Shown here: positions 17,759-26,658 of the stretch, in pieces
Layout of the letters: each line of letters begins with the position of its first letter
Position numbering within the stretch: position 1 is the stretch's first letter
Source of the DNA: Ancylobacter moscoviensis
Lineage (GTDB): Bacteria; Pseudomonadota; Alphaproteobacteria; Rhizobiales; Xanthobacteraceae
Assembly: GCF_007559435.1 (NCBI RefSeq)
Contig: NZ_VMBP01000001.1
Span: 1,117,406 to 1,181,405 of the forward strand
DNA length: 64,000 nucleotides
Reading direction: 5' to 3'
Position numbers and translations under genes: made by a program
Notes under the pieces: model-generated
The model's database searches: none
Seen by the model: only the letters and a program-made list of their open reading frames with translations
What the model was told of the DNA's origin: nothing

Positions 17759-18685
17759 ATGAGTGCAGGCAGGCTCATCCGTTCGTCCGGCGACCCGCTT
17801 GTCGATCGCCGGATCGACTGGGCGCGCGCGCTGATGCAGGAGGGAAACGCGGCGGACGCCGCCGAGCTTCTGGCCGAAGCGGTGGCCCGCGCCGGCCATT
17901 ACGCCCCCGGCTGGTTCCTGCTCGGCGAGGCGCGGGAAGCGGCGGGCGACGCCGCGCAGGCGCGCGAGGCCTTCGGACAGGCGCTCGCCCTCGATCCCGG
18001 GGACACGTTCGGCGCGGCGCTGCGCCTCGCCCGGCTCGAAGGCGAGGTGGCGAGCATGAGCGAGGCCTATGTGCGCGTCCTGTTCGACCAGTATGCGGAC
18101 CGTTTCGACGTCGCCCTCGCCCGGCTGGACTATCGCGGCCCGGAGCTGATCGACCGCGCGCTGGAGGCCGCCTGCGCCGCGTTGGAGCGGCCCTATGCCT
18201 TCGCCCGCGGGCTCGATCTCGGCTGCGGCACGGGGCTGGTCGGGGCGCGGCTGGTCGAGCGCATCGGCTTCATGGAGGGCGTCGACATCTCGCCCAACAT
18301 GGTCGCCCACGCCCGGCGCCGGAAGATCTACGACGCGCTGGCCGTGGGCGAGATGGTGGCCTTCCTGAAGGAGCGGCCGGCGCGCGAGGCCGATCTCATC
18401 TTCGCGGGCGACGCCTTCTGCTATCTCGACGGGCTGGGCCCGGTGCTGGCGGAAGCGCGCCGCGTGCTGGAGCCGGGCGGGCTGCTCGCCTTCACCACCG
18501 AGACGCATGGCGGGGAGGGCGTCCTGCTGCGCGACACGCTGCGCTTCGCCCATGCGGAAGCCTATGTCCGCGCCGCGCTCGCCGAGGCCGGTCTGGCCCT
18601 GCGGCTTCTCACCGACGAATGGGTGCGCAAGGAAAAGGGCGAGCCGGTGCCGGGGCTGGTGGTGGTGGGGATGCGCGAAAGCTGA
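17759..18685 (+). CDS. TPR-repeat SAM-dependent methyltransferase
   Basis: A 308-residue protein. Residues about 15-100 are two to three TPR-like helical repeats (AADAAELLAEAV, AAQAREAFGQAL). Residues about 105-300 form a class I methyltransferase with the SAM motif LDLGCGTGLVGARL and the acidic motif EGVDISPNM. The substrate is not known; related proteins are annotated as TPR-methyltransferases. It lies divergent to the exonuclease gene and upstream of the helicase. Start at the ATG at 17759; an earlier in-frame start would add a basic, non-family leader. Confidence 0.88.
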   Translation: MSAGRLIRSSGDPLVDRRIDWARALMQEGNAADAAELLAEAVARAGHYAPGWFLLGEAREAAGDAAQAREAFGQALALDPGDTFGAALRLARLEGEVASMSEAYVRVLFDQYADRFDVALARLDYRGPELIDRALEAACAALERPYAFARGLDLGCGTGLVGARLVERIGFMEGVDISPNMVAHARRRKIYDALAVGEMVAFLKERPAREADLIFAGDAFCYLDGLGPVLAEARRVLEPGGLLAFTTETHGGEGVLLRDTLRFAHAEAYVRAALAEAGLALRLLTDEWVRKEKGEPVPGLVVVGMRES

Positions 18686-18730
18686 CCGCTTGGCCGCCAA
18701 ATGGGCGGACCCACCCGGCCCATCCCCGCC

Positions 18731-19100
18731 GTCATGGCCGGGCTCGGCCCGATCCTCCCCGTTCTCTCACCGTCATGGCCGGGCTTGTCCCGGCCATCCA
18801 CGCCTTCCTGCCCGCGCCCCGGCCCAAGTCGTGGATGCCCGGGCCAAGCCCGGGCATGACGGCGCTTTTTGTCCCAAAGCATCCCCGTCATGCTGAGGCG
18901 CCGGTCGTCAGTCCGGCCTCGACGCACGCAGGCCGGCAAAGGCGCCCGACATGCGGCCCTCGGCCCTCTCCACCTTCCCGCCGTCATGGCCGGGACAAGC
19001 CCGGGCATGGCGGCGCAAGGGCTGAAACCCTGCTGTCCCTCCAAACTCTCCCCCGCCCGCGGGGGAGGTGGTCCGCGAAGCGGGTCGGAGGGGTGGCATC
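18731..19100. repeat. Cluster of dispersed GC-rich palindromes (copies 2 and 3 plus a second repeat type)
   Basis: This gene-free stretch of about 460 bases (18686-19147) is almost entirely repeats. 18731-18755 is a partial unit. 18772-18860 is a full double palindrome (GTCATGGCCGGGCTTG and later GCCCGGGCCAAGCCCGGGC). 18981-19012 is a shortened unit. 19046-19098 is a different element, with CTCCCCCGCCCGCGGGGGAG followed by GGTGGTCCGCGAAGCGGGTC. No convincing gene is seen within it. Confidence 0.8.
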
Positions 19101-19147
19101 CGCGCGCGCCCCCTCGCATTTCCGCGCGCAGGCATTAGCTTCTCGCC

Positions 19148-21652
19148 GTGCCGATCATGGACAGCGTACCCGACGACCTCCTCCCCGAGCCCTTCCGCCG
19201 CTGGTTCGCCGGCCGGGGATGGGCGCCGCGCGCCCATCAGCTCGCGCTGCTGGCGAAGGCGCGGGCCGGGCGCTCCACCCTGCTGATCGCGCCCACCGGC
19301 GCGGGCAAGACGCTGGCCGGCTTCCTGCCGACCCTCGTCGAGCTCGCCGGGCGCCCGAAGCCGCGCAACAGCGCCCGGCCGCCGGGCCTGCACACGCTCT
19401 ACATCTCGCCGCTGAAGGCGCTGGCGGTCGACGTGGCGCGCAATCTGGAGCGGCCGGCGGCGGAGATGGCGCTGCCCATCCGCATCGAGACCCGCACCGG
19501 CGACACGCCCGCCGCGCGCCGTCAGCGCCAGCGGCGCGACCCGCCGGACATCCTGCTCACCACGCCCGAGCAGATCGCCCTGCTGCTCGCCTCGGCGGAC
19601 GCCGAGCACCTGTTCGCCGACCTCAAGCGCATCGTGCTGGACGAGCTGCACGCGCTCGCCGGCTCCAAGCGCGGCGACCTGCTCGCGCTCGGGCTCGCCC
19701 GGCTGCGGCGCCTCGCGCCCGCTGCGCAGACGGTCGGTCTGTCGGCGACCGTGGCCGATCCCGACACGCTGCGCCGCTGGCTGGTGCCGCAGGACGGGAA
19801 GGGCGCGATGGGCGATATGGTGGTCGCCGAGGCGGGGGCGGCGCCCGACCTTTCCATGCTGGAAAGCGTCGCCCACGTGCCCTGGGCGGGGCACACGGCG
19901 CGCCATGCCCTCGCGGAGATCTACGGGCTGATCGCGGCCAACACGACGACGCTCGTCTTCGTGAACACCCGCATGCAGGCCGAGCTGCTGTTCCAGGAGC
20001 TGTGGCGCATCAACGACGCCAACCTGCCCATCGCGCTGCATCACGGTTCGCTCGACGTCGCCCAGCGCCGCAAGGTCGAGGCGGCGATGGGCGAGGGGCG
20101 GCTGAAGGGCGTGGTGTGCACCTCCTCGCTGGATCTGGGCATCGACTGGGGCGCGGTCGATCTGGTGATCAACGTGGGCGCGCCAAAGGGCTCCTCGCGC
20201 CTGATGCAGCGCATCGGCCGCGCCAATCACCGGCTGGACGAGCCCTCGCGCGCCGTGCTCGTGCCGGCCAACCGCTTCGAGGTTCTGGAATGCCGGGCGG
20301 CGCTGGAGGCGGTGCGGGCGGGGGCGCAGGACGGCGCGGTGATCCGCACCGGCGCGCTCGACGTGCTGGCCCAGCACGTGCTCGGCATGGCCTGCGCCGC
20401 GCCCTTCGCGGCGGACGAGCTGTTCGCGGAAGTGACCTCCTCCGAGCCCTATGCCGACCTCTCCCGCGCCGATTTCGACGACGTGATCGATTTCGTCGCC
20501 ACCGGCGGCTACGCGCTGCGCGCCTATGAGCGCTTCGCCCGCATCCGCCGGATGAAGGACGGCCGCTGGCGCGTGGCCAACCCGCAGGTGGCGCAGCAGT
20601 ACCGGCTGAACGTCGGCACCATCGTCGAGGCGACCATGCTGAAGGTGCGCCTCGCCGGCGCGAAATCCCGCTATGGCGGGCGGGTGCTCGGCGAGGTGGA
20701 GGAGTATTTCGCCGAGCAGCTCAGCCCCGGCGACACTTTCGTCTTCGCCGGCGAGGTGCTGGAATTCCTCACCATCGTCGAGAACGAGGTGCGCGCCGCC
20801 CGCACCAGCGCCACCGAGCCGAAGGTGCCCTCCTACGAGGGCGGCAAGTTCCCGCTCTCCACCTTCCTCGCCGCCGGCGTGCGCGCGCTGCTGGCGACGC
20901 CCGCCCGCTGGCCCGCCTTGCCGGGACAGGTGCACGAATGGCTCGACCTGCAGCGGCGCCGCTCGCGCCTGCCGGGCCGCGAGGACCTGCTGGTCGAGAC
21001 CTTCCCGCGCGGCGGGCGGCATTATCTGGTGGCGTACCCCTTCGAGGGACGCCTCGCCCACCGCACGCTCGGCATGCTGCTGACCCGCCGCCTCGACCGC
21101 GCCGGCCTCCACCCGCTCGGCTTCATGGCCAACGACTACGCCCTCGCCATCTACGGCCTTTCCGACCTCTCGGCGGCGGTCGGCGGCGGGCGGCTCTCCC
21201 TCGACGGCCTGTTCGACGCCGACATGCTGGGCGACGACCTCGAGGCCTGGCTCGCCGAGACCTCGCTGATGAAGCGCACCTTCCGCCAGTGCGCGGTCAT
21301 CGCCGGGCTGATCGAGCGCCGCTTCCCCGGCAAGGAGAAGAACTCCCGCCAGGTGACGATGTCGACCGATCTCGTCTATGACGTGCTGCGCCGCCACGAG
21401 CCCGGCCACCTGCTGCTGCGCGCCGCCCGCGCCGATGCGGCGACGGGGCTGCTGGACATTCGCCGCCTCTCCGACATGCTCACCCGCATCCGGGGGCGAA
21501 TCGACCACGTCGCCCTGCCGCGCGTCTCCCCGCTCGCCGTGCCGGTGATGCTGGAGATCGGGCGCGAGATGGTGGCGGGCGCGGCGAACGAGGCGCTGCT
21601 CGCCGAGGCCGAGGACGAGCTGATCCGGGAGGCGATGAATGGCGCGGCCTGA
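19148..21652 (+). CDS. Ligase-associated Lhr-type DEXH helicase
   Basis: An 834-residue superfamily 2 helicase. Walker A is APTGAGKT (about residues 46-53), Walker B is the DEXH-type VLDELHAL, and later motifs include GLSATVADP and the RIGRANHR element. The region after residue 430 is the winged-helix and Lhr-core domain. These translocating 3'-5' helicases are encoded with the LigC-type ligase, the exonuclease and PdeM in a DNA damage response set. The GTG at 19148 or the ATG at 19157 could be the start; neither has a clear ribosome binding site. It overlaps pdeM by 14 bases. Confidence 0.94.
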   Translation: MPIMDSVPDDLLPEPFRRWFAGRGWAPRAHQLALLAKARAGRSTLLIAPTGAGKTLAGFLPTLVELAGRPKPRNSARPPGLHTLYISPLKALAVDVARNLERPAAEMALPIRIETRTGDTPAARRQRQRRDPPDILLTTPEQIALLLASADAEHLFADLKRIVLDELHALAGSKRGDLLALGLARLRRLAPAAQTVGLSATVADPDTLRRWLVPQDGKGAMGDMVVAEAGAAPDLSMLESVAHVPWAGHTARHALAEIYGLIAANTTTLVFVNTRMQAELLFQELWRINDANLPIALHHGSLDVAQRRKVEAAMGEGRLKGVVCTSSLDLGIDWGAVDLVINVGAPKGSSRLMQRIGRANHRLDEPSRAVLVPANRFEVLECRAALEAVRAGAQDGAVIRTGALDVLAQHVLGMACAAPFAADELFAEVTSSEPYADLSRADFDDVIDFVATGGYALRAYERFARIRRMKDGRWRVANPQVAQQYRLNVGTIVEATMLKVRLAGAKSRYGGRVLGEVEEYFAEQLSPGDTFVFAGEVLEFLTIVENEVRAARTSATEPKVPSYEGGKFPLSTFLAAGVRALLATPARWPALPGQVHEWLDLQRRRSRLPGREDLLVETFPRGGRHYLVAYPFEGRLAHRTLGMLLTRRLDRAGLHPLGFMANDYALAIYGLSDLSAAVGGGRLSLDGLFDADMLGDDLEAWLAETSLMKRTFRQCAVIAGLIERRFPGKEKNSRQVTMSTDLVYDVLRRHEPGHLLLRAARADAATGLLDIRRLSDMLTRIRGRIDHVALPRVSPLAVPVMLEIGREMVAGAANEALLAEAEDELIREAMNGAA

Positions 21653-22403
21653 CGGGGCACCGGCGGACCAGACACCGGCGGAGGGCGACGCGGCGCGGGT
21701 TCCCGCCCAGGATTCCGCCGACGACGGCATCCTGCTCGCCGGCGTGCACCTGCTGCTCGATCCCGCCGGCGCCCTCTACTGGCCGGAGGAGCGCCTGCTG
21801 GTCGTCGCCGACCTGCATCTGGAGAAGGGCTCGGCCTTCGCCGCCCGCGGCGTGCCGCTGCCGCCCTATGATTCCCGCGCCACGCTCGCCTTGCTGGAGC
21901 GCATCGCCGCCCGCTGGCAGCCGCGCGCCATCGTCGCGCTGGGCGACAGCTTCCACGACCGCGGCGCCGCCGCACGGCTGGGCAGCGACGAGCGCGCCAG
22001 CCTCGCCGCGCTGGGGCGCGGGCGCGAGATGATCTGGATCGCCGGCAATCACGATCCCGATCCCGCCCCCGAGCTCGGCGGCAACCATCTCGATTTGCTG
22101 CGCCTCGGGCCGCTGACGCTGCGCCACGAGCCGGCGCCCGGCTTCGTGCGGGGCGAGATCGTCGGGCATTTCCATCCGGTGGCGCGCCTCGTGCAGCGCG
22201 GGCGCAGCCTGCGGCGCCGCTGCTTCGCCACCGACGGGTCGCGGCTCGTCATGCCGGCGCTGGGCGCCTATGCGGGCGGGCTGAACATTCGCGACGCCGC
22301 GCTGGCCGGGCTGTTCGTGCGCGATTACGCCGCCCATCTCGTCGGCGCCGCCCGCACCTACCGCATCGCCCATCACGCCTGCCTGCCAGATCGCGCGGGC
22401 TGA
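21639..22403 (+). CDS. pdeM: PdeM, ligase-associated DNA damage response endonuclease
   Basis: A 254-residue calcineurin-like metallophosphoesterase. The metal-site motifs run in order: DLHLEKG (about residues 54-60), GDSFHDRG, GNHD and GHFHP. Family members are DNA endonucleases linked to the LigC/Lhr repair set. The first 30 residues are Asp/Ala/Pro-rich and probably disordered. It starts inside the last 14 bases of the helicase gene and is therefore translationally coupled to it. Confidence 0.92.
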   Translation: MARPDGAPADQTPAEGDAARVPAQDSADDGILLAGVHLLLDPAGALYWPEERLLVVADLHLEKGSAFAARGVPLPPYDSRATLALLERIAARWQPRAIVALGDSFHDRGAAARLGSDERASLAALGRGREMIWIAGNHDPDPAPELGGNHLDLLRLGPLTLRHEPAPGFVRGEIVGHFHPVARLVQRGRSLRRRCFATDGSRLVMPALGAYAGGLNIRDAALAGLFVRDYAAHLVGAARTYRIAHHACLPDRAG

Positions 22404-22422
22404 AAAAGCCCAAGGGAACCAC

Positions 22423-22506
22423 GTCATGCCCGGTCCCGGACCGGGCACCCACGAGTTCTCCCGGTCCAAAGACGTGGAGGACCGGGACAGGCCCGGCCAT
22501 GACGTC
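22423..22506. repeat. Dispersed GC-rich double palindrome (copy 4)
   Basis: CGTCATGCCCGGTCCCGGACCGGGCA followed, after about 30 bases, by GGACCGGGACAGGCCCGGCCATGACG. The arms are diverged from copy 1 but the layout (ATG-CCGG hairpin, CACG spacer, second hairpin ending CATGACG) is the same. It lies between pdeM and the convergent PodJ-like gene. Confidence 0.7.
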
Positions 22507-22529
22507 GTTCGGGTGGATGGGCGTCGAGG

Positions 22530-22609
22530 TTCAGCGCGAGGCGACCTCCGCGCGAGGCCGTCTCCGCGCGCGGCCATCTCCGCGCGCGGCCGTCTCAGCG
22601 CGAGGCGGT
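22530..22609. repeat. Five tandem 16-bp repeats spanning the 3' end of the PodJ-like gene
   Basis: Units start at 22530, 22546, 22562, 22578 and 22594, each a variant of CTCCGCGCGAGGCCGT. The last unit contains the stop codon and final codons (KTASR) of the minus-strand PodJ-like gene, and the other four lie just downstream. It looks like an expansion of the gene's own 3' end. Confidence 0.75.
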
Positions 22610-25600
22610 CTTGCGCGGCATGCCGTCGTTCCAGCCGGTGGCCGAGCTGTCATTGGCCAGCGCGTCGACCACCTGCGGCGTCCAGCCCTCCACCTCCTGC
22701 CGGACCGCCGCGAGCGTGCGCGGGTCGAGCCGGTCGCCGATCTCGTCGCGCTTGGCGGCGGCCTCGCCGTCGCCGCGGGCGGCGGCGAGCGCGAACCAGC
22801 GCCAGGCCTCGGGCGGGTTCATCGCCACGCCGAAGCCGCGGGCGTAGAGCACGGCGAGATTGTACTGGCTGTCGCGCACCCCGTGCTCGGCGGCGCGGGT
22901 GAACCAGGCGGCGGCGTTGCGGTAGTCCGGCGGGTTGTCGACGCCGGAGGCCAGCAGCACGCCGAGATTGTGCATGGCCGAGACGTTGCCGGCGTCGGCC
23001 GCCTGCACATAGAGCTGGCGCGCCTTGGCGACGTCGCGCGGCACGCCGTCCATGCCCTTCTCGTAGATCATGCCGAGCCGGTAGGTCGCGGGCACCGAGC
23101 CGTTGGCCGAGGCGTAGGCGTACCATTCGGCGGCGCGGGCGGCGCTGGGCGCCACGCCTTCGCCGTCCATGAAGCGCCGGGCGATCTCGAAGGCCGCGCC
23201 GGGGTCGCCGCCCAGCGCGGCGGCGCGCAGCGCCTGACTGGCGATGCCGCCGGGCAGCTCGGTCGGCAGCGACATGCTGGAAGGGCCGATCGGCGCCACC
23301 GGGGCGGCGGGCCCGACGGGAGCGCCCTGCGGGTTGGCCGGCAGCCCGGCCGGCGGCTGGGGACGTGGCGCGGCCTTGCCGATCGAGCCGGTGACATCGT
23401 CCGGCGTCGGTGCCGGGCGGGCCGCCGGAGGCAGCGTCGCGGTGGCCGAGGAGGTCGGCGCGAAGGCGCGCAGCTGGCCGTCGCGCAGCTGCGTCAGCAG
23501 GTGCCAGGAGCCATAGGCCAGCGCCGAGCCGCACAGGCCGATCAGCAGCATGGCGCGGATGCGCGCCAGCCAGCGGGTGGGCTGGCGGCGATGGCGGTCG
23601 GCGATATGGCTGCGCAGTTCCGGCGGAATGGTGCCGGCCGGCTGGGCGGCGCGTCGGGCCTGGGCGATGAAGGCGGCGCGGCTGGGCGCGCCCGTCGCCG
23701 CGCCGGTCGCCGCCGCCGGGGCCTCGCCCGGCACGATGCCGCGCGCGGCGGCCTGTGCGTCGAGGTCGACCGGGCGGAAGTCGAACTCGTCCTCCAGTGC
23801 GCGGGCGAGCAGCGAGGCTTCGTCGCGGCGGTGGTCGAGCGCGGCCGGCTCGTCCGAATGCGGCGTGTCGGCGGTTTCGATGTCGGCGGTGTCGGTGGTC
23901 TCGATCTCGGCGGACGGGACCGAGGCCGGCGCCCCCGCCGCGACCGGACCGGCGCCGAGCGCGGCCGCCGCCCCGGCGGAACGGTTCAGTTCCTCCAGCG
24001 CGGCCCGCATGAGCTGGGGCTCGAAAGGCTTGGGGATCGAGGCCGGCGGCGGCGTGAAGCTGGCCTCGACCACGGGCTCGGCCGGAGACGTCGCCACGGC
24101 CTCGGCGGCCGGGGCGGGCGCCGCCGATACGGCCGGCATCGCGGCCACCGGAGCAGCGGCAACCGGGGCCGTCTGGGCAGAAGCGGTCGGGGCAGAAGCC
24201 GTCGGAGCCTTCGCCTCGACGGCGGCGATCTCGCGCCGGATCCGCGCGCCGCCGTTCGGGTTGCCGCCATTGCCCGGCGGACGGGGGTGCGAGCCCGCGA
24301 GGAAGGTGGCGCGGGTCTCTTCCATCTGGATGAAGAGGTCGTTGACGCCGCGCTCGATGCTGGAGAGCTGGCCGGCGATCTCGGCGCCGGCGACCGCCTT
24401 CTCGATCCTCTGGGTGAGCTCGCCGATCTGCCGGCTGAGATCGTCGAGGCGCGGCCCGTTGTCGGGGATGGAAATCGGGCGCTCGATCCGTTCGATGCGC
24501 TCGGACAGGCCCTTGATCATCGTCTCTATGCCGGCCGGCAGTTCGCGGCGGGCGCTGGCGAGGCTGGTCTGGATGGCGTCGAGCCGGCCGACGAGGTCGT
24601 CGAGCGGGATGACCGGCGCCGGCTGGTTGCCGATCTTGTCGGCCAGCGTGTCGAGGCGCCGCTCCAGCGAGCCGACCGCCGTGCGGAAGGCGCGGTCCTC
24701 GTTGGCGGCCATGTCGGAGACCTTGGTCGCCAGCATGGACACCTGCTCGGCGAGCAGGCGCACCGAATCCGAGGAGAGGGTGCGGGCCAGCAATTCGCGG
24801 ATCTCGCCGGCCTGCGCCTGAAGGCGGGCAACGGTGGCGCCGTCCACCATCTTGGCGTTGACGATGTCGAGCTTGCGCTCCAGCGCGTCGATGCGCCCGA
24901 GCAGCAGCGCCGGGTGTTCGGGCAGCTTCAGCCCGCCGATCATGTCGCGCAGGGCGACCAGCGTGCTGCGCAGGTCCTCGTCGCGCGAGCCGGAGCGCTC
25001 CACCCGGTCGGCAAGCTGCTGCACCACGCGCTGCAATTCGTCGACCGCGCGGCGCGGGGCCAGCGTGGCGAGCGACTGGCGCATGCCGCCGAGCTCGCCC
25101 TGCAGCACCGAGAGCGCGTCGCCGACGGCCGTCTGCACGGCCGCCGAGGACATGGCCGGTGCCGCCGGTGCGAGAGTCGGTGTGGGCGTCGATGCGGCGC
25201 GGGGCGGGAAGCCGCCGGCGGCGAAGGGATCGCGGACGAAGCGCTCGCTGATCGCGTCGCGGGGCGCGCTCTCCCGGCGGGCGGGCGCCGGGCGCGGCTC
25301 GCGGGCGGGATTTTCGCGGCCAAGGTTTTCGCGGCCAAGATTTTCGCGACTAACGCTCTCGCGGCCAACGCTCTCGCCGGAGTAGGGCCCGCGTGAAACC
25401 GGCTCGCGGGAATAGGGCTCGCGCGGGGCCGGCGCTTCGGCGGTCCGGCGGCGGGGGGCGCTGTCGAGTTCGTTCTGGCGCGCGGCGATCTCGGCCACGG
25501 CGGCCTCGATGGCGTTCGCCGTGACCGGGCCGCTCGGCGGCGCCGTCCGGGGCGTCTCCGTGCGCGGCGGGATGAGGTGCATGGACGCCAGCCGCTGGTC

Positions 25601-26143
25601 GATCTCGTGGATCGCCTCCTGGAGCCGCTGGTCGGCATAGGCGGAGCCGGTCGAAGCCGGGCGCGCGGGAGGCGCCGCGACCGGCGCGGGCTCTTCCGGC
25701 GCGTAGGCGCTCGCCTCCATCGGCGCGCAGGCGCCTGCCGCCATGGCGGGGCGGGTCATCCCGGCATGGGCCGTCCCGGCGTTCGCCGCGCCGGCATGCG
25801 GCGCATAGGGCGCGTCGGCGTAGCCCGTCGCGGCGTGAGCCGCGTGCGCATCGTCGGTGTTGGAAGGCAGCGTATCGGGATGGACCATGTTTCCGAGCCG
25901 GCCGACCTCGCTGGTCAGCTGCTCGATCCGGCGCTGCAATTCGGCGACGCCGCCCGCCGCCTCGGCGGGAGCGGCGGTTCCGGCGGCGGTGGTTCCGAGG
26001 AGCTGTCCCCGCAGCCACTGGTCGAGCGGCATGCCCGCGCGCTCGGCGGCTTCGCTCATGGCTTTCCAGGCTTCGGGGGCGATTTGCCCGGCCGTCGAAG
26101 GGGCCCCTTGCCTCACCTTTTTCTCCGTCGCGTCCGGCGCCAT
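22595..26143 (-). CDS. PodJ-like polarity protein: coiled coil, one membrane segment, periplasmic Sel1 repeats
   Basis: A protein of about 1,182 residues. The N-terminus (AWKAMSEAAERAGMPLDQWLRGQLLG) is followed by low-complexity Ala/Pro/Arg stretches, then long coiled coils (about residues 330-650), a second disordered region, a single transmembrane helix (MLLIGLCGSALAYGSW), a Pro-rich linker and about four Sel1 repeats at the C-terminus (for example AAEWYAYASANGSVPATYRLG). This is the layout of PodJ-like polar localisation factors of Hyphomicrobiales. The start at 26143 (MAPDATEKK) is chosen because the upstream extension is Arg/Pro-rich and unlike the family. Function is inferred from architecture. 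Confidence 0.82.
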   Translation of the reverse strand: MAPDATEKKVRQGAPSTAGQIAPEAWKAMSEAAERAGMPLDQWLRGQLLGTTAAGTAAPAEAAGGVAELQRRIEQLTSEVGRLGNMVHPDTLPSNTDDAHAAHAATGYADAPYAPHAGAANAGTAHAGMTRPAMAAGACAPMEASAYAPEEPAPVAAPPARPASTGSAYADQRLQEAIHEIDQRLASMHLIPPRTETPRTAPPSGPVTANAIEAAVAEIAARQNELDSAPRRRTAEAPAPREPYSREPVSRGPYSGESVGRESVSRENLGRENLGRENPAREPRPAPARRESAPRDAISERFVRDPFAAGGFPPRAASTPTPTLAPAAPAMSSAAVQTAVGDALSVLQGELGGMRQSLATLAPRRAVDELQRVVQQLADRVERSGSRDEDLRSTLVALRDMIGGLKLPEHPALLLGRIDALERKLDIVNAKMVDGATVARLQAQAGEIRELLARTLSSDSVRLLAEQVSMLATKVSDMAANEDRAFRTAVGSLERRLDTLADKIGNQPAPVIPLDDLVGRLDAIQTSLASARRELPAGIETMIKGLSERIERIERPISIPDNGPRLDDLSRQIGELTQRIEKAVAGAEIAGQLSSIERGVNDLFIQMEETRATFLAGSHPRPPGNGGNPNGGARIRREIAAVEAKAPTASAPTASAQTAPVAAAPVAAMPAVSAAPAPAAEAVATSPAEPVVEASFTPPPASIPKPFEPQLMRAALEELNRSAGAAAALGAGPVAAGAPASVPSAEIETTDTADIETADTPHSDEPAALDHRRDEASLLARALEDEFDFRPVDLDAQAAARGIVPGEAPAAATGAATGAPSRAAFIAQARRAAQPAGTIPPELRSHIADRHRRQPTRWLARIRAMLLIGLCGSALAYGSWHLLTQLRDGQLRAFAPTSSATATLPPAARPAPTPDDVTGSIGKAAPRPQPPAGLPANPQGAPVGPAAPVAPIGPSSMSLPTELPGGIASQALRAAALGGDPGAAFEIARRFMDGEGVAPSAARAAEWYAYASANGSVPATYRLGMIYEKGMDGVPRDVAKARQLYVQAADAGNVSAMHNLGVLLASGVDNPPDYRNAAAWFTRAAEHGVRDSQYNLAVLYARGFGVAMNPPEAWRWFALAAARGDGEAAAKRDEIGDRLDPRTLAAVRQEVEGWTPQVVDALANDSSATGWNDGMPRKTASR
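25300..25374. repeat. 15-bp in-frame repeats inside the PodJ-like gene
   Basis: Five degenerate copies of a 15-base unit (CGCGGCCAAGATTTT and variants) starting at 25300, 25315, 25330, 25345 and 25360. On the minus strand they encode the repeating pentapeptide GREN(L/P) and its variants SREN and GRES in a disordered linker. Confidence 0.75.
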
Positions 26144-26205
26144 GAGCGGCGGGAATCGCCGCGGCGGCTCTGGCGGCTGCCGGACGCAACTGTTTCGAAA
26201 CTTGG

Positions 26206-26220
26206 TAAATGGCGCGTTAA
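26206..26220. promoter_or_regulatory. Candidate CtrA site upstream of the PodJ-like gene
   Basis: TAAA-N7-TTAA (26206-26220) differs by one base from the CtrA full site TTAA-N7-TTAA, and a TTAAC half site follows at 26233-26237. podJ genes are cell-cycle regulated in Caulobacter. The assignment here is weak. Confidence 0.3.
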
Positions 26221-26240
26221 TGATACCGCCGATTAACCAT

Positions 26241-26545
26241 GCCGGCGCGGGAACGTGACGCGAAGGCCGACGCGGGCTCGCGATCGCGCGGCATGACCGG
26301 TCGGCGGCCGCCCCGCGCGGACGGGATACGGCAGACGGGATACGGCAGGCGGACCGGCGTGCCGCCGGGGAGATCCGCGCCGGTATCCAAGTATGTCGTG
26401 CACGACTCTTCCATCGCTGCTCCGGCGCGATGCTACGGCCCCTGCTACTCAACGCTACGCATTTCGCTACCCTGCCGGCTACGCCCGGCCGGAGTTGCGC
26501 ATTCCGCGATTAGTGACGCAAAATCAACGACTTGATTTCGCGTTT
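26241..26545. other. Gene-free stretch between the PodJ-like gene and the MerR gene
   Basis: About 300 bases in which no convincing gene is seen. It contains two tandem copies of the 14-mer ACGGGATACGGCAG (26321-26348). It is noticeably less GC-rich after 26510, where the promoter of the MerR gene probably begins. Confidence 0.5.
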
Positions 26546-26557
26546 AACAGTAAGTTG

Positions 26558-26570
26558 CCCTAACGTAGGG
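26558..26570. promoter_or_regulatory. Palindrome in the MerR gene promoter
   Basis: CCCTA-ACG-TAGGG, a perfect 5-3-5 inverted repeat about 90 bases upstream of the MerR ATG. MerR proteins bind such dyads between the promoter elements; this one would be a candidate autoregulatory operator. Confidence 0.4.
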
Positions 26571-26658
26571 TGTGACTTTCTCCCCTTGCGGCAACCGGTC
26601 TGCGAAAGTTGCGACAACACCCCTGACGTGTTGCCATTTCCCAGCCGGAGTTGCCGAC

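Noticed and set aside
18619..20529. A 636-codon + strand frame overlapping the methyltransferase end and the helicase start
   Set aside because: It runs through palindromic repeats and an alternative frame of the Lhr-type helicase; the translation is low-complexity Arg/Pro/Ala.
18908..21730. A 940-codon minus-strand frame opposite the helicase
   Set aside because: Typical antisense shadow of a GC-rich gene; the helicase motifs on the + strand are decisive.
22499..25396. A 965-codon + strand frame opposite the PodJ-like gene
   Set aside because: Antisense shadow with repetitive Gly/Arg composition; the minus strand has a membrane helix and Sel1 repeats.
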